Origin: Sulfitobacter sp. HNIBRBA3233
GTDB taxonomy: Bacteria > Pseudomonadota > Alphaproteobacteria > Rhodobacterales > Rhodobacteraceae
Length of the DNA: 64,000 bases
Assembly: GCF_040149665.1 (NCBI RefSeq)
Contig: NZ_JBEFLP010000002.1
Coordinates: forward strand, 186,001-250,000
Direction: 5' to 3'
Made by a program: the position numbers and the translations under genes. Of this stretch, positions 1 through 9,283 are shown one piece after another. Below the pieces are notes generated by a model. That model saw nothing but the letters and a program-made list of their open reading frames with translations, made no database searches and was not told the origin of the DNA. How positions within the stretch are numbered: position 1 is the stretch's first letter; the number at the start of each line of letters is the position of its first letter.

Positions 1-600
1 GCCAGCTGGACAGGCCTGATCGAAGGTCAGGTCGACGCGGCCTTCGCCTCCACGAACTCGGGCAAGGCCTATGAGGCCGAAGCCGGTCCGCGCGGTCTGT
101 TCTGGCCCCCGATCGATCCTGACAACACCGAAGGTCTGGAGCGGATGACGGCCATCGCGCCCTTCTTCACGCCCAACAAGGCCATGGTCGGTGCCACGAT
201 CGACGGAACCGATGGCTATCAGGGCGCGGGCTATGCCTATCCGGTGCTCACGGCGATCGAAGCGACCGATGACGATCTGGTCTACAACATGACAAAGGCG
301 ATGGTTGAACTGTTCCCGCAGTACGATGGCAAGGCACCGGGTATCGGTGGCTGGGCGATCGACAAGCAGGACATGGAGTGGGTGGTTCCCTACCACGAGG
401 GTGCGATCCGCTACTACAAGGAGCAGGGCGTCTGGACCGATGCGGCGCAAGCCCACAACGACAACCTGATCGCCCGTCAGGAAGCGCTTGCCGCAGCGTG
501 GGAAGCGCTGAAAGCGGAAGCGCCGGAAGATTGGGAAGCAGCATGGGATGCGGCACGTCGCGCAGCCCTGAAAGATGGCGGTTTCCAGGTCACATTCTGA
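1..600 (+). CDS. TAXI-type TRAP transporter solute-binding protein, C-terminal part (5' end outside window)
   Basis: The reading frame is open from base 1 and ends at a TGA, leaving about 199 residues of a periplasmic receptor. It reads through motifs such as QVDAAFASTNSG and PNKAMVGATIDG, ends in a long Ala/Glu/Trp-rich helix, and lies directly upstream of a fused TRAP permease. That context and sequence style fit the TAXI (TRAP-associated extracytoplasmic immunogenic) family. The receptor would bind a small carboxylate-type substrate and deliver it to the membrane subunit. The ligand cannot be told from this fragment. The signal peptide and true start lie to the left of the window. Confidence 0.85.
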   Translation, partial: ASWTGLIEGQVDAAFASTNSGKAYEAEAGPRGLFWPPIDPDNTEGLERMTAIAPFFTPNKAMVGATIDGTDGYQGAGYAYPVLTAIEATDDDLVYNMTKAMVELFPQYDGKAPGIGGWAIDKQDMEWVVPYHEGAIRYYKEQGVWTDAAQAHNDNLIARQEALAAAWEALKAEAPEDWEAAWDAARRAALKDGGFQVTF

Positions 601-617
601 TCCGCTGACACCTTCGG

Positions 618-647
618 AACCGGCCGGTGATCCCACCGGCCGGTTTT
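618..647 (+). terminator. Strong hairpin between receptor and permease genes (attenuator or processing site)
   Basis: A perfect 12-bp inverted repeat (AACCGGCCGGTG at 618-629, loop ATCC, CACCGGCCGGTT at 634-645) is followed by a short run of T. It sits 18 bases after the receptor stop and 36 bases before the permease start. The T run is only four bases, so partial termination or 3'-end protection is as likely as full termination. Either would give more receptor than permease, as TRAP systems usually need. Confidence 0.7.
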
Positions 648-682
648 CCCCTGTTTCCAACCCTTCCATGTGAGTTTGGCCC

Positions 683-2677
683 ATGACAGACAACAGCACC
701 CAACCCGGGAGCGCGAAAGGCGTCGAGCAAGTCGCGATAGACGGAGAGACCCCCGCAGAACGCCTCGGAGGCGTTGCGCGCTGGGTGGTCATTGCCGGCA
801 CGATCCTGTCGCTTGTCCTTGTGGTCAATCAGCTTTTCAACCTTCAGATCGCGGGCATCGTCCTGATCGAAGGGCGCTATCTCTATATTCTCGGCGGCCT
901 GTTTCTGGCGCTGAGTTTCCTGATCTTCCAGATGCGCGGCGGCAAGGGCGGGGTGCCGAGTATCCTCGACTGGGTGCTGTTCGCGTTGTCGCTCGGATGT
1001 ACGGCCTACCTGTCGCAGACCGCCCAGCAGAACCTGTCGCAGGGCTGGGAATATGCCGCGCCGGAGCAGGCGCAATACGTATCGGTCATTTTCTTCTTCC
1101 TCATCCTCGAGGCCACGCGCCGGGCGGGGGGGCTGATCCTTTTCATTATCGTGACCTTCTTCGCCTTCTACCCCACCTTCGCGGGGCAGGTGCCTGACCC
1201 GTTCTCGGGCTTCCAGAGCACGTTCATGCAGACCGTGCCCTATCATATCTATTCCGCCGAAAGCTCCTTTGGCATCCCGATGAAGGCCTTTGGCGGCGTG
1301 GTGATCGGCTTCATCCTCTTTGGCGCGGTGCTGCAACGCACCGGCGGCGGCCAGTTCTTCAACGATCTGGCCATGGGCATGGTCGGCGGCTATCGCGGCG
1401 GGGCAGCGAAAGTGTCGATCTTCGCCTCCGGCTTCATGGGCTCGATGTCGGGCTCGGTCATCTCGAACGTGCTGACCACCGGCGCGGTGTCGATCCCTGC
1501 CATGCGCAAGACCGGTTTTTCGGCCAAGACCGCCGCCGCGACCGAAGCCTGCGCTTCGACGGGCGGTGTGTTGATGCCACCGATCATGGGCGCCACCGCG
1601 TTCATCATGGCGTCGTTCCTGTCGCGCCCCTATGTGGAAATCGCGCTGGCGGCCGCGATCCCCTCGATCCTGTACTACTGGAGCCTCTTCGCCCAGATCG
1701 ACGCCTATTCGGCCAAGCGCGGATTGCGCGGCCTGCCAAAGCCCGATCTGCCGCGCCTGAAGGAAGTCATGGCCGAAGGCTGGCCCTATATCTCGGTCTT
1801 CGCGCTGCTGCTCTACATGATGATCGCCTTGCGACAGGAAAGCTCGGCGCCGTTTTATTCGGTTGTGCTGCTGTTGATCGTCAACCAGTTCCGCAAGCGG
1901 TTCCGCCTGAACATGCAGCGGCTGGGAAACATGGTGGTCGGTGTCGGCATGGGTCTGGCGGAGTTGACCGCGATCCTGCTGGGCGTGGGGCTGATCGTCG
2001 GGTCGTTTTCGGCGACCGGCCTTGCGGGCACCTTGGTGAACGAACTGGTGTTCATGGCCGGCGACAACACTCTTGTCCTGCTGCTGATGGGGGCACTTAC
2101 GGCCTTTATCTTCGGCATGGGGATGACCGTGACGGCCTGCTATATTTTCCTTGCCGTCGTGCTGGCTCCCGCGCTCGAGGCCGGTGGTCTCAACACGCTC
2201 GCGGTGCACCTCTTCATTCTCTACTGGGGGATGGTCAGCTATATCACACCGCCGGTGTCGCTGGGTGCTTTCGCGGCCTCGACCATGGCCGGATCGAACC
2301 CCATCGCGACGGGGTTCGAGGCGATGCGCCTCGGCGGGGTGATCTATATCGCGCCGTTCCTCTTCGTGCTGAACCCGGCGCTGATCGGACAGGCCCCCGC
2401 CTGGGAGGTCACCGTGGCACTGACCTGCGCGATCATCGGGGTCGGGCTGATTTCGGCGGCATTGCAGGGCTTTATCAGCCTCGTCGGGCCGATCGAGGGG
2501 CCGATGGGGATCCCCCTGCGGGTGATGCTGTTCGTGGGCGGGTTGCTGATCGCCAAACCCAAGACCGACCTGCTGAACTGGGGCTATGCCCTGTCTTTCG
2601 TGGTGGGGGCAGCCATCTGTATCCTGCCGATCATCGTAGCATGGCGGGCGCAAAAGACCCGTGACGCAATGGCCTGA
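683..2677 (+). CDS. TAXI-family TRAP transporter fused permease (DctQ-DctM fusion)
   Basis: This 664-residue, highly hydrophobic protein joins the small four-helix subunit (roughly residues 30-200) and the large ion-coupled permease (rest) in one chain, as is typical of TAXI-type TRAP systems. Conserved-looking permease stretches include GSMSGSVISNVLTTG, GVLMPPIMGATAF, GMGMTVTACYIFLA and YITPPVSLGAFAAS. It would carry out Na+- or H+-coupled import across the inner membrane of the ligand held by the upstream receptor. The ATG at 683 follows the intergenic hairpin; the gene ends just before the CoA-ligase-like gene, so the cassette is probably one transcription unit. Confidence 0.93.
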   Translation: MTDNSTQPGSAKGVEQVAIDGETPAERLGGVARWVVIAGTILSLVLVVNQLFNLQIAGIVLIEGRYLYILGGLFLALSFLIFQMRGGKGGVPSILDWVLFALSLGCTAYLSQTAQQNLSQGWEYAAPEQAQYVSVIFFFLILEATRRAGGLILFIIVTFFAFYPTFAGQVPDPFSGFQSTFMQTVPYHIYSAESSFGIPMKAFGGVVIGFILFGAVLQRTGGGQFFNDLAMGMVGGYRGGAAKVSIFASGFMGSMSGSVISNVLTTGAVSIPAMRKTGFSAKTAAATEACASTGGVLMPPIMGATAFIMASFLSRPYVEIALAAAIPSILYYWSLFAQIDAYSAKRGLRGLPKPDLPRLKEVMAEGWPYISVFALLLYMMIALRQESSAPFYSVVLLLIVNQFRKRFRLNMQRLGNMVVGVGMGLAELTAILLGVGLIVGSFSATGLAGTLVNELVFMAGDNTLVLLLMGALTAFIFGMGMTVTACYIFLAVVLAPALEAGGLNTLAVHLFILYWGMVSYITPPVSLGAFAASTMAGSNPIATGFEAMRLGGVIYIAPFLFVLNPALIGQAPAWEVTVALTCAIIGVGLISAALQGFISLVGPIEGPMGIPLRVMLFVGGLLIAKPKTDLLNWGYALSFVVGAAICILPIIVAWRAQKTRDAMA

Positions 2678-2681
2678 GAGT

Positions 2682-4250
2682 ATGATACCGACAAATCCCC
2701 CGACACCTGAAAACCCGCCACGGGAAACCGTTGTTGCGCGCATCCGCGCGAATGCCGCCGCCCACCCGGAGGCCCCGGCACTGGTGTGCGGCGACACGCG
2801 CCTGACATGGGGCGCATTCGATGCACGGATCAACCGCGTGGCGAACGCCCTGATCGGCATGGGGATCAGGAAGGGAGACAATGTCGCGATCCTGTCGGCG
2901 AATTCCATCCCCTACGCCGAGCTTTTCATGGGCATCCTGCGGGCGGGCGGCTGCGTGACGCCACTGTCGTCGATGGCCGCCCCCGAGGCATTGCACAAGA
3001 TGCTGGCCGACTGCGGCGCGCGGGCGATTTTCGTGGCCGAACAGTACTTCGGTCTGGTCGAGGGCTTCGTCGACGATCTGGACCTGCACCGCGTGGCGAT
3101 AGATTTCGACCGTGAAGGTATGGCGGATTACGAGACATTGCTGGCGGAGGCCGATACCACCGATCCCATGGTCCCGCTGGAGATGTCGGATGCCTTCAAC
3201 CTGATCTATTCGTCAGGCACCACCGGCACGCCGAAGGGTATATTGCACAATCACTGGATGCGCGCGGCGCAGATGGACCGCGTGTCGCCAAACGGCTATG
3301 ACGACAACGCGCGCACGCTGATCTCCACGCCTCTCTATTCCAACACCACCATCGTCGCGTTCATCCCGACGCTGTTCGGCGGATCGACAGTGCACCTGAT
3401 GCCCAAGTTCGACGCCCGCGCCTATCTCGAAATCGTAGAGCGCGAGGGGATCACGCATACCATGCTGGTTCCGGTGCAGTACAAGCGGATCATGGATGTG
3501 CCCGACTTCGACAGCTTCGATCTGTCGTCGATGCGCGTCAAATTCTCGACCTCGGCGCCCTTGCGGGCGGACGTGAAGAAAGACGTTCTCGACCGGTTTC
3601 CAGGCAAGCTGATCGAATACTACGGCCTTACCGAAGGCGGCGGGGTCAGCGTTCTGGTGGCCGACGAAAACCCGACCAAGCTGCACACTGTAGGCCAGCC
3701 CGCGCCGGGCAATGACATCCGCCTGATCGACACCGAAGGCCGCGAAGTGCCACAGGGCGAAGTGGGCGAGATCGTGGGGCGTGGCCCGACGATGATGGCG
3801 GGATATTTCGGGCGCGACGACCTGACCGCAGATTACATCTGGCGCGACGAAAACGACCGCGTCTATTTCCGCTCGGGCGATATGGGCAGTTTTGACGAGG
3901 ACGGCTTTCTGGTGCTGTCGGACCGCAAGAAGGACATGATCATTTCGGGCGGGCTGAACATTTATGCCAACGATCTGGAGCTGATCCTGCTGGACGATGC
4001 GGATGTGGTCGACGCAGCCGTCATCGGTGTGCCCTCCGACGCATGGGGAGAGACGCCTCTGGGCCTTGTGGTGCTGCGCGACGGGGCCACGCGGACCGGC
4101 GACGAGATACTGGAAAAAGCTAACGCGCGGCTGGGCAAGAGCCACAGATTGTCTGCGGTTGAACTGCGCGAGACACTCCCGCGCAGCACCATTGGCAAGA
4201 TCCTCAAGAGGGATCTGCGCGCACCCTATTGGGAAAAGGAGAAGACGTGA
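2682..4250 (+). CDS. Class I adenylate-forming enzyme, acyl-CoA synthetase-like
   Basis: All core motifs of the AMP-binding superfamily are present: the P-loop-like YSSGTTGTPKG, the YYGLTEGGG adenylation motif, the hinge region FRSGDMGSFDEDGFLVLSDR, and the C-terminal catalytic lysine in RSTIGKILKRDLR. It would activate a carboxylic acid to an acyl-AMP and then an acyl-CoA. Substrate unknown; the TRAP importer upstream may supply it. The start is uncertain: a GTG at 2661 would overlap the permease gene, while the ATG at 2682 has GAGAG just upstream and begins after the permease stop. The 3' end overlaps the next gene by four bases. Confidence 0.88.
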   Translation: MIPTNPPTPENPPRETVVARIRANAAAHPEAPALVCGDTRLTWGAFDARINRVANALIGMGIRKGDNVAILSANSIPYAELFMGILRAGGCVTPLSSMAAPEALHKMLADCGARAIFVAEQYFGLVEGFVDDLDLHRVAIDFDREGMADYETLLAEADTTDPMVPLEMSDAFNLIYSSGTTGTPKGILHNHWMRAAQMDRVSPNGYDDNARTLISTPLYSNTTIVAFIPTLFGGSTVHLMPKFDARAYLEIVEREGITHTMLVPVQYKRIMDVPDFDSFDLSSMRVKFSTSAPLRADVKKDVLDRFPGKLIEYYGLTEGGGVSVLVADENPTKLHTVGQPAPGNDIRLIDTEGREVPQGEVGEIVGRGPTMMAGYFGRDDLTADYIWRDENDRVYFRSGDMGSFDEDGFLVLSDRKKDMIISGGLNIYANDLELILLDDADVVDAAVIGVPSDAWGETPLGLVVLRDGATRTGDEILEKANARLGKSHRLSAVELRETLPRSTIGKILKRDLRAPYWEKEKT

Positions 4251-5806
4251 GCAACGAGAAGATGAACGGCGCCGAGAGCCTGGTCAAAAGCCTTCTGGCA
4301 AACGGGGTCGAGGTTTGCTTTACCAACCCCGGCACATCGGAGATGCATTTCGTGGCGGCCCTCGATCATGTGCCGGGCATGAGATCGATCCTCGCGCTGC
4401 ACGAAACTGTCGCGACCGGCGCCGCGGACGGCTACTTCCGCATGGCCGGCAAACCCGCCTCGACCTTGCTGCACCTCGGGCCGGGCCTCGCCAATGGTCT
4501 GTCGAACCTGCACAACGCCAAAAAGGCAGGGTCGGGCATCGTAAACATCATCGGTGAACATGCTTCGACACACATCGAACTCGACGCGCCGCTGACCGCA
4601 GACATCGAGGGCATCGCGCGCCCGATGTCGCATTGGGTCCATACCTCGCATTCCGCTGCCGATGTGGGCCGCGATGCCGAGGAGGCTGTGCGTGCCTCGA
4701 TGGTCGCGCCGGGCCAGATCGCGTCGCTGATCCTGCCCAGCGATACCGCGTGGAACGACGGCGGTGTGGCCGCAACTGGGGCCGAGATGCCCGCGCCCAC
4801 CGGATTTGACGAAAGCGGGCTGGACCGGGCCGCCGAATTGCTCGACGGGCCTGAAACGCTGCTGTTGCTGGGCGGTGCGGCCCTGACGGAAAGCAATCTT
4901 GAGACGGCGGGGCGCATTTCGGCCAAGACCGGGTGCAAGCTGTTGTCGGAATGGTCCAACGCGCGTCTGGAGCGCGGCGAGGGGCGGGTATTTATCAACC
5001 GCGTCCCCTATCCGATCGATATCGCGCTCAAGGTTCTTGAGCCGTTCAAGCGCATCGTTCTGGTCGGTGCCCGTGCGCCCATCGGTTTCTTTGCCTATCC
5101 GGGTAAACCCGCAATCCTGACCAGCGAGGGGACGGAAATCCTGCCGCTTGCCGACAAGAGCAACGATCTGACCGCCGCACTCGACGCGCTCTGCGCGGCC
5201 ACCGGGGCGCAGGAAACCGCACCTGCCCATGTGGTCACGGCCGAGACGCCCGAACCGCAAAGCGGCACCATCAACCTCGACAATCTCGCGGCGTGCATTT
5301 CGCGCGCGATCCCGCAGGACGGGATCGTGGTGGACGAATCCGTCACAACCGGCCGCGCGTTTTCCCCCGCCACCAAGGGGGCGAAGCGGCACACATGGCT
5401 CAACAACTGTGGCGGCTCCATCGGCTATGCCATGCCCGCTGCCATCGGTGCGGCTGTGGCCTGTCCGGACCGTCGCGTGATGTGCCTGACCGGGGACGGG
5501 TCGGCGATGTATTCGGTGCAGTCGCTGTGGACCATGGCCCGCGAGAATCTGAATATCGTGACGCTGATCTTTGCCAACCGCAGCTACAAGATCTTGCGCG
5601 GCGAGTTGACCAACGTCGGCGTCCAGAACGCGGGACCGCGTGCGATGGATATGCTCAGCCTCGACCGTCCGGCACTGGATTGGGTGCAGATGGCGCAATC
5701 CATGGGGGTGCAGGCCATCAGCGTCAGTGAATGCGAGGCGCTCGAAGCGGCACTGGACGATGCGTTGAACGCCGAAGGCCCGCGCCTGATCGAGATCATG
5801 CTCTAA
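4247..5806 (+). CDS. Thiamine-diphosphate-dependent enzyme, acetolactate synthase large subunit-like
   Basis: The protein (519 residues) has the three-domain ThDP-enzyme layout: an N-terminal pyrimidine-binding domain with the activating Glu in NPGTSEMHFVAALD, a middle domain, and a C-terminal diphosphate-binding motif starting GDGSAMYS and ending near ANRSYKIL. Family members include acetolactate synthase and benzoylformate decarboxylase. No regulatory small subunit (ilvN) is adjacent, so a branched-chain biosynthetic role is unlikely; a 2-keto-acid decarboxylase or carboligase role in the cassette is an inference. The start is set by AAGGAGA five bases before a GTG that overlaps the stop of the ligase gene. 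Confidence 0.85.
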   Translation: MSNEKMNGAESLVKSLLANGVEVCFTNPGTSEMHFVAALDHVPGMRSILALHETVATGAADGYFRMAGKPASTLLHLGPGLANGLSNLHNAKKAGSGIVNIIGEHASTHIELDAPLTADIEGIARPMSHWVHTSHSAADVGRDAEEAVRASMVAPGQIASLILPSDTAWNDGGVAATGAEMPAPTGFDESGLDRAAELLDGPETLLLLGGAALTESNLETAGRISAKTGCKLLSEWSNARLERGEGRVFINRVPYPIDIALKVLEPFKRIVLVGARAPIGFFAYPGKPAILTSEGTEILPLADKSNDLTAALDALCAATGAQETAPAHVVTAETPEPQSGTINLDNLAACISRAIPQDGIVVDESVTTGRAFSPATKGAKRHTWLNNCGGSIGYAMPAAIGAAVACPDRRVMCLTGDGSAMYSVQSLWTMARENLNIVTLIFANRSYKILRGELTNVGVQNAGPRAMDMLSLDRPALDWVQMAQSMGVQAISVSECEALEAALDDALNAEGPRLIEIML

Positions 5807-5850
5807 GCAGAGTATATCATCCGGTTCCGGCGTTTGCCCGGAGTGTTCGA

Positions 5851-5874
5851 AGGCCGCTCACCAGCGGCCTTTTT
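5851..5874 (+). terminator. Rho-independent terminator of the TRAP/ligase/ThDP cassette
   Basis: A perfect 8-bp stem (AGGCCGCT, loop CACC, AGCGGCCT) is followed directly by five T. It lies 45 bases after the stop of the ThDP-enzyme gene, in the right orientation. Confidence 0.9.
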
Positions 5875-5992
5875 CACGTTCTCCGCCGTCCTGCCGCGCA
5901 GGAAAGGTCAACGGGTTCGAGCATGTGTGGGGGAGGTCCGGCAGCGGCTGCCCAAGACTGCGCAAGGCCGCCGGCGGATATGGGAGAGGGTC

Positions 5993-6020
5993 GCGGGCGC
6001 AACTGAATGCGCCCGCGTTT
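5993..6020. terminator. Hairpin downstream of the molybdenum hydroxylase operon
   Basis: A 9-bp perfect stem (GCGGGCGCA / TGCGCCCGC, loop ACTGAA) ends ten bases beyond the stop of the minus-strand iorB-like gene. The T-rich side (GTTTTAG) faces the plus strand, so as a minus-strand terminator it lacks a U tract. It may protect the 3' end of the minus-strand transcript or act as a second plus-strand terminator. Confidence 0.45.
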
Positions 6021-6025
6021 TAGTC

Positions 6026-8338
6026 TTACGCCTTCATCGCCGACAGCACCGCGTCGCTGGTGATCGGCAGGTGACGCACACGCGCGCCGGTCGCGTTGAA
6101 GATCGCATTCGCGATCGCTGGCCCCACAACCGTGGTGCCCGGTTCACCCAGACCGACGGGCACTTCCGTGCTGTCGATGAACTCGATCTCCATCTCTGGC
6201 ACGTCGGCCAGACGCAGGGGCGTGTACGCCCCGAGATTGAGATCGACGACCTTGCCGTTTTCGATGCGGGTGCCTTCATGCAATGCCATGGACAGACCCC
6301 AGAGTGCCGCGCCCTCGCATTGCGCGCGCGCACTGTCGGGATCGACCACGGTGCCGCAGTCGAACGCCAGCCACATCTTCTGCACATCCACATCGCCGGT
6401 TTCGCTGTCGACGGCCAGTTGGACGACCGCGGCGGTCCAGGTCGGCATGGTGCGCGACTGACCGAAGGTCGTCGCGATACCCATCGACGTGCCTTCCGGT
6501 AGATCGGTGTTGCCGTAGCCCGACATCTCGGCCACCCGCCGCAGAACAGCCGCCTGCCGTGTGGCACCGCCGACCGCATTGGGCGCGGAGCCCGCGTTCA
6601 TTCCCTCTGCCGTCAGATGATCGAGCCGGAACTGTAGCGGATCAGCACCGACCTTGTGCGCGGCTTCGTCCATGAAGCTTTCGACGGCAAAGTTGGTCCA
6701 GCCCGGCCCCACCGACCGCAACCAACCGGGACGGAAGGTCGCGTTGGCCAGATCGTTGGAAATGGCCCGGACACGATGCGCGCCCACGTCGTACCAGTGA
6801 TCGGCCCCGTCGATGGCGAAGGGATCGTAGGGTTCCTCGTTCACGCCCTTGGGCATGAAACCCGGTGCCATGACCTGCGTCGGCCATCCGGCTGTGGCGT
6901 GATGCTCCATCCCGGTCACCGCCTGTGCATCGTCGAACGCCATGCGCAGCTTTTGCACCGAAGGCGAACGGATGCTGTCGAATTCGGCATCCTGTTCCCG
7001 CGAGAAGACCAGCTTTACCGGTTTGCCCACGGCCTTTGACGCCAGTGCGGCCGGCACGATGTAATCACCGTTGAGACGACGGCCAAAACCACCGCCCAGC
7101 ATGTAACTGCGCATCACGATCTTGTCCGCCGGCACTTCGAGCGCGGTGGACAGCGTTGGCAGGATCAGGGACTGCCACTGGTTGCCTGCATGGGTTTCCC
7201 AGATGCCGTCGGCATTCTGGAAGACCGTGGCGTTCACAGGCTCCATCTGGAAGTGCAGCACGGACTGCGTCGTGTACTCTGCCTCCAGCGTGTCGGCGGC
7301 GGCATCGAAAGACGCCGACGTATCGGGTTGCGCGGTGTGCAGGATCGCTCCGGCATCACTGTCGATCAGTTCACGCCCGCGGGCCTGGATGTCGTCCTCG
7401 GACACATCCACAGTTTCGCCCGCTTCCCAGTCCACGCTGATTTCCATGGAGGCTGTCCGCGCCGCATAAAGCGATTGGCCCAGCACCACGACCCAACCCG
7501 GCACCGTGCCCGAAGGATCGTCCAGCACAACGGTTTCAAGGTAGCCCTTGATGCCCTTTGCCGCGCTGTCGTCGACCGAATTCACCTTCGATCCGTAGCG
7601 TGTCGGGGGCAGCATCGGCACGCCGTACACCATCCCATCGACCTTGGCATCAAGACCGTAGATCGCCTGACCCGTGGTTTTCGTATCGAGGTCGAGCGGA
7701 TGCACGTCCTGTCCGACAAGGCGCAGATCGGCATGGGGTTTCAGCGGCAGCGCGGCCAGCTCGTCCTCGGTAAAGGAGCGGTCGAGCCCGCTGGCCACCA
7801 GATCGCCGTAGCTGATGGTCTGGGTGCCGTCTGTGACAGTGCCGTCGCGCGCGGTGAGGCCGGATGCATCCACGCCCCACATCTTGGCTGCGGCTTCGAT
7901 CAATGCGGTACGGCCGGCGGCACCCGCCTGCCGGTAGACCGGCCAGCTTTGCCAGACAGACCAGCTGCCCCCGGTGACCATGAAACCCCATTTTTCAGCC
8001 GAGTCGACATGCGTGATACGGACGTTCTCCCACGCCACTTCCAGCTCGTCGGCAAGGATACGCGCGATGGCGGTCCCGACGTGCTGGCCCATCTCGGCGC
8101 GGATGATGTTTACGTTGACCTGACCCTCGGCGTCGATCCAGTACCACAGCGACGGCTCGAAGGTTTGTCCGGTCGGGGTGACGGGCGTGCCGCTTGGAAC
8201 CTCGGGGTTCATCGCAGCCTGCGAGGCCTGCGGAAAGCCGAAGGCCACGCCGGTGGCGGTCATGGTTACCAGAAACCCGCGGCGGGTCATCTGCGGCTGG
8301 CTGTCAGAGCCAGCCAGTCGGGACATAAGATTAGTCAT
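6026..8338 (-). CDS. Molybdopterin-binding subunit of a xanthine dehydrogenase-family hydroxylase (IorB-like), Tat-exported
   Basis: The 770-residue protein starts with a twin-arginine signal (TRRGFLV at about residues 18-24, then a hydrophobic stretch), so the folded Mo enzyme should be exported. The body carries molybdenum-hydroxylase motifs such as [14 protein letters not shown] and [16 protein letters not shown] near the C-terminus. The single-chain form with a separate small Fe-S partner matches the isoquinoline 1-oxidoreductase / periplasmic aldehyde oxidoreductase group, which hydroxylates N-heterocycles or oxidises aldehydes. The start overlaps the end of the Fe-S subunit gene by 8 bp. 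The substrate is not evident, and no cytochrome c subunit or XdhC-type chaperone gene is adjacent. Confidence 0.88.
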   Translation of the reverse strand: MTNLMSRLAGSDSQPQMTRRGFLVTMTATGVAFGFPQASQAAMNPEVPSGTPVTPTGQTFEPSLWYWIDAEGQVNVNIIRAEMGQHVGTAIARILADELEVAWENVRITHVDSAEKWGFMVTGGSWSVWQSWPVYRQAGAAGRTALIEAAAKMWGVDASGLTARDGTVTDGTQTISYGDLVASGLDRSFTEDELAALPLKPHADLRLVGQDVHPLDLDTKTTGQAIYGLDAKVDGMVYGVPMLPPTRYGSKVNSVDDSAAKGIKGYLETVVLDDPSGTVPGWVVVLGQSLYAARTASMEISVDWEAGETVDVSEDDIQARGRELIDSDAGAILHTAQPDTSASFDAAADTLEAEYTTQSVLHFQMEPVNATVFQNADGIWETHAGNQWQSLILPTLSTALEVPADKIVMRSYMLGGGFGRRLNGDYIVPAALASKAVGKPVKLVFSREQDAEFDSIRSPSVQKLRMAFDDAQAVTGMEHHATAGWPTQVMAPGFMPKGVNEEPYDPFAIDGADHWYDVGAHRVRAISNDLANATFRPGWLRSVGPGWTNFAVESFMDEAAHKVGADPLQFRLDHLTAEGMNAGSAPNAVGGATRQAAVLRRVAEMSGYGNTDLPEGTSMGIATTFGQSRTMPTWTAAVVQLAVDSETGDVDVQKMWLAFDCGTVVDPDSARAQCEGAALWGLSMALHEGTRIENGKVVDLNLGAYTPLRLADVPEMEIEFIDSTEVPVGLGEPGTTVVGPAIANAIFNATGARVRHLPITSDAVLSAMKA

Positions 8339-8801
8339 TTGCGGAATCTCCCATTGCGGTGGCCGCGGTCCGGACAGCTTGCCGGATGCGCGAATAGGTC
8401 ATGCACCGGCACAGGTTGCCGGTCATCACCGCGTCGATGTCTTCGTCGCTCGGATTCGGTGTGTTCTTCAGCAGCGAAGCGGCCTGCATGATCTGGCCCG
8501 ACTGGCAGTATCCACACTGGGGCACGCGCAGGTTGCGCCACGCTTCCTGAACCGGATGGCTGTTGTTTTCGTCAAGACCTTCGATCGTGGTCACCTTCAT
8601 GCCCGCGACATCAGACAGGTATGTGACGCAGGACCGCGCCGCAGTCCCGTCGATGTGCACGGTACAGGCGCCGCAGGCACCGATGCCGCAGCCGAATTTC
8701 GTGCCGGTCAGACCGATCTCGTCCCGGATCGCCCAAAGCAGCGGGGTATCCGGATCGGCGTCGACCGAGATTTGCTGTCCGTTCAATTCGAATTCTATCA
8801 T
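8331..8801 (-). CDS. [2Fe-2S] iron-sulfur subunit of the molybdenum hydroxylase (IorA-like)
   Basis: At 156 residues this is the normal size for the small subunit. Two cluster motifs are visible: a plant-ferredoxin-type [13 protein letters not shown] and the C-terminal CGYCQSGQ ... NLCRCMTY pair. It would pass electrons from the Mo site of the downstream large subunit to an outside acceptor. It has no signal peptide of its own and would be exported as a passenger with the Tat-signal-bearing partner. AAGGGGGA precedes the ATG. First gene of a two-gene operon. Confidence 0.92.
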   Translation of the reverse strand: MIEFELNGQQISVDADPDTPLLWAIRDEIGLTGTKFGCGIGACGACTVHIDGTAARSCVTYLSDVAGMKVTTIEGLDENNSHPVQEAWRNLRVPQCGYCQSGQIMQAASLLKNTPNPSDEDIDAVMTGNLCRCMTYSRIRQAVRTAATAMGDSAND

Positions 8802-9138
8802 AGGATGATTCCCCCTTGGGTATGTTCTGCCTCCGGGGACGGTACAGATGACCCCCGGAGGGCCACTGTAGACAACCGTGGCGGGTGATTAAAGCGCAAT
8901 GACCGCCGGACGGCAGGTCGCGTCAGTCTGCGCATCTTGAAAACGCTGCCCGCAGAGGATGTGCCATTAGCGAATGGCATTGCCTCCATAGGTCTGCGAA
9001 GAAGCGTGATTATCCAGAGTGCCTGGGCTCCTTTGGCGGCACCCGGCCTTGTCCGCAGAAGGCTACGAGCCAGACGATGCCGCTGGCTGACGCGCACATA
9101 TACAGCGCTTTATGCTGCAAGATCGGATCGGGGAAAAA
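8802..9138. other. Intergenic region without a recognisable gene
   Basis: Between the iorA-like start and tRNA-Gln. It contains a small stem-loop (TGCCATT, AGCG, AATGGCA at 8962-8979) and should hold the promoter of the Mo-hydroxylase operon near 8802-8880. The short open frames here have no coding character that I recognise. Confidence 0.5.
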
Positions 9139-9213
9139 TGGCTGGGATGGTAGGATTCGAACCTACGGTACACTGTACCAAAAACAGTTGCCTTACCACT
9201 TGGCTACATCCCA
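9139..9213 (-). tRNA. tRNA-Gln (anticodon TTG)
   Basis: Read on the minus strand the gene folds as a full cloverleaf: acceptor TGGGATG pairs with CATCCCA, the anticodon stem ACTGT/ACAGT encloses loop TTTTGGT (anticodon TTG), and the T arm is GTAGG-TTCGAAT-CCTAC. The discriminator is G, and the CCA end is encoded, followed directly by a run of five T that may terminate transcription. The TTG anticodon reads CAA and, by wobble, CAG. Confidence 0.97.
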
Positions 9214-9224
9214 ACGTGCGGCGT

Positions 9225-9253
9225 TATTTAGAGCGGCTTGGCAGCGGGCGCAA
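9225..9253 (-). promoter_or_regulatory. Sigma-70-type promoter of tRNA-Gln
   Basis: On the minus strand a -35 element TTGCGC and a -10 element TAAATA are separated by exactly 17 bases. The -10 lies 11 bases before the mature tRNA 5' end, placing the start point just upstream of the tRNA. Confidence 0.6.
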
Positions 9254-9283
9254 GCCATTATCTGGATAATTTTGCCTGTTCTT

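Noticed and set aside
590-2908. A 772-residue open frame on the minus strand over the TRAP permease
   Set aside because: It is antisense to a well-supported permease, and its residues (His/Arg/Asp-rich, no hydrophobic pattern) are the usual shadow of GC-rich codons.
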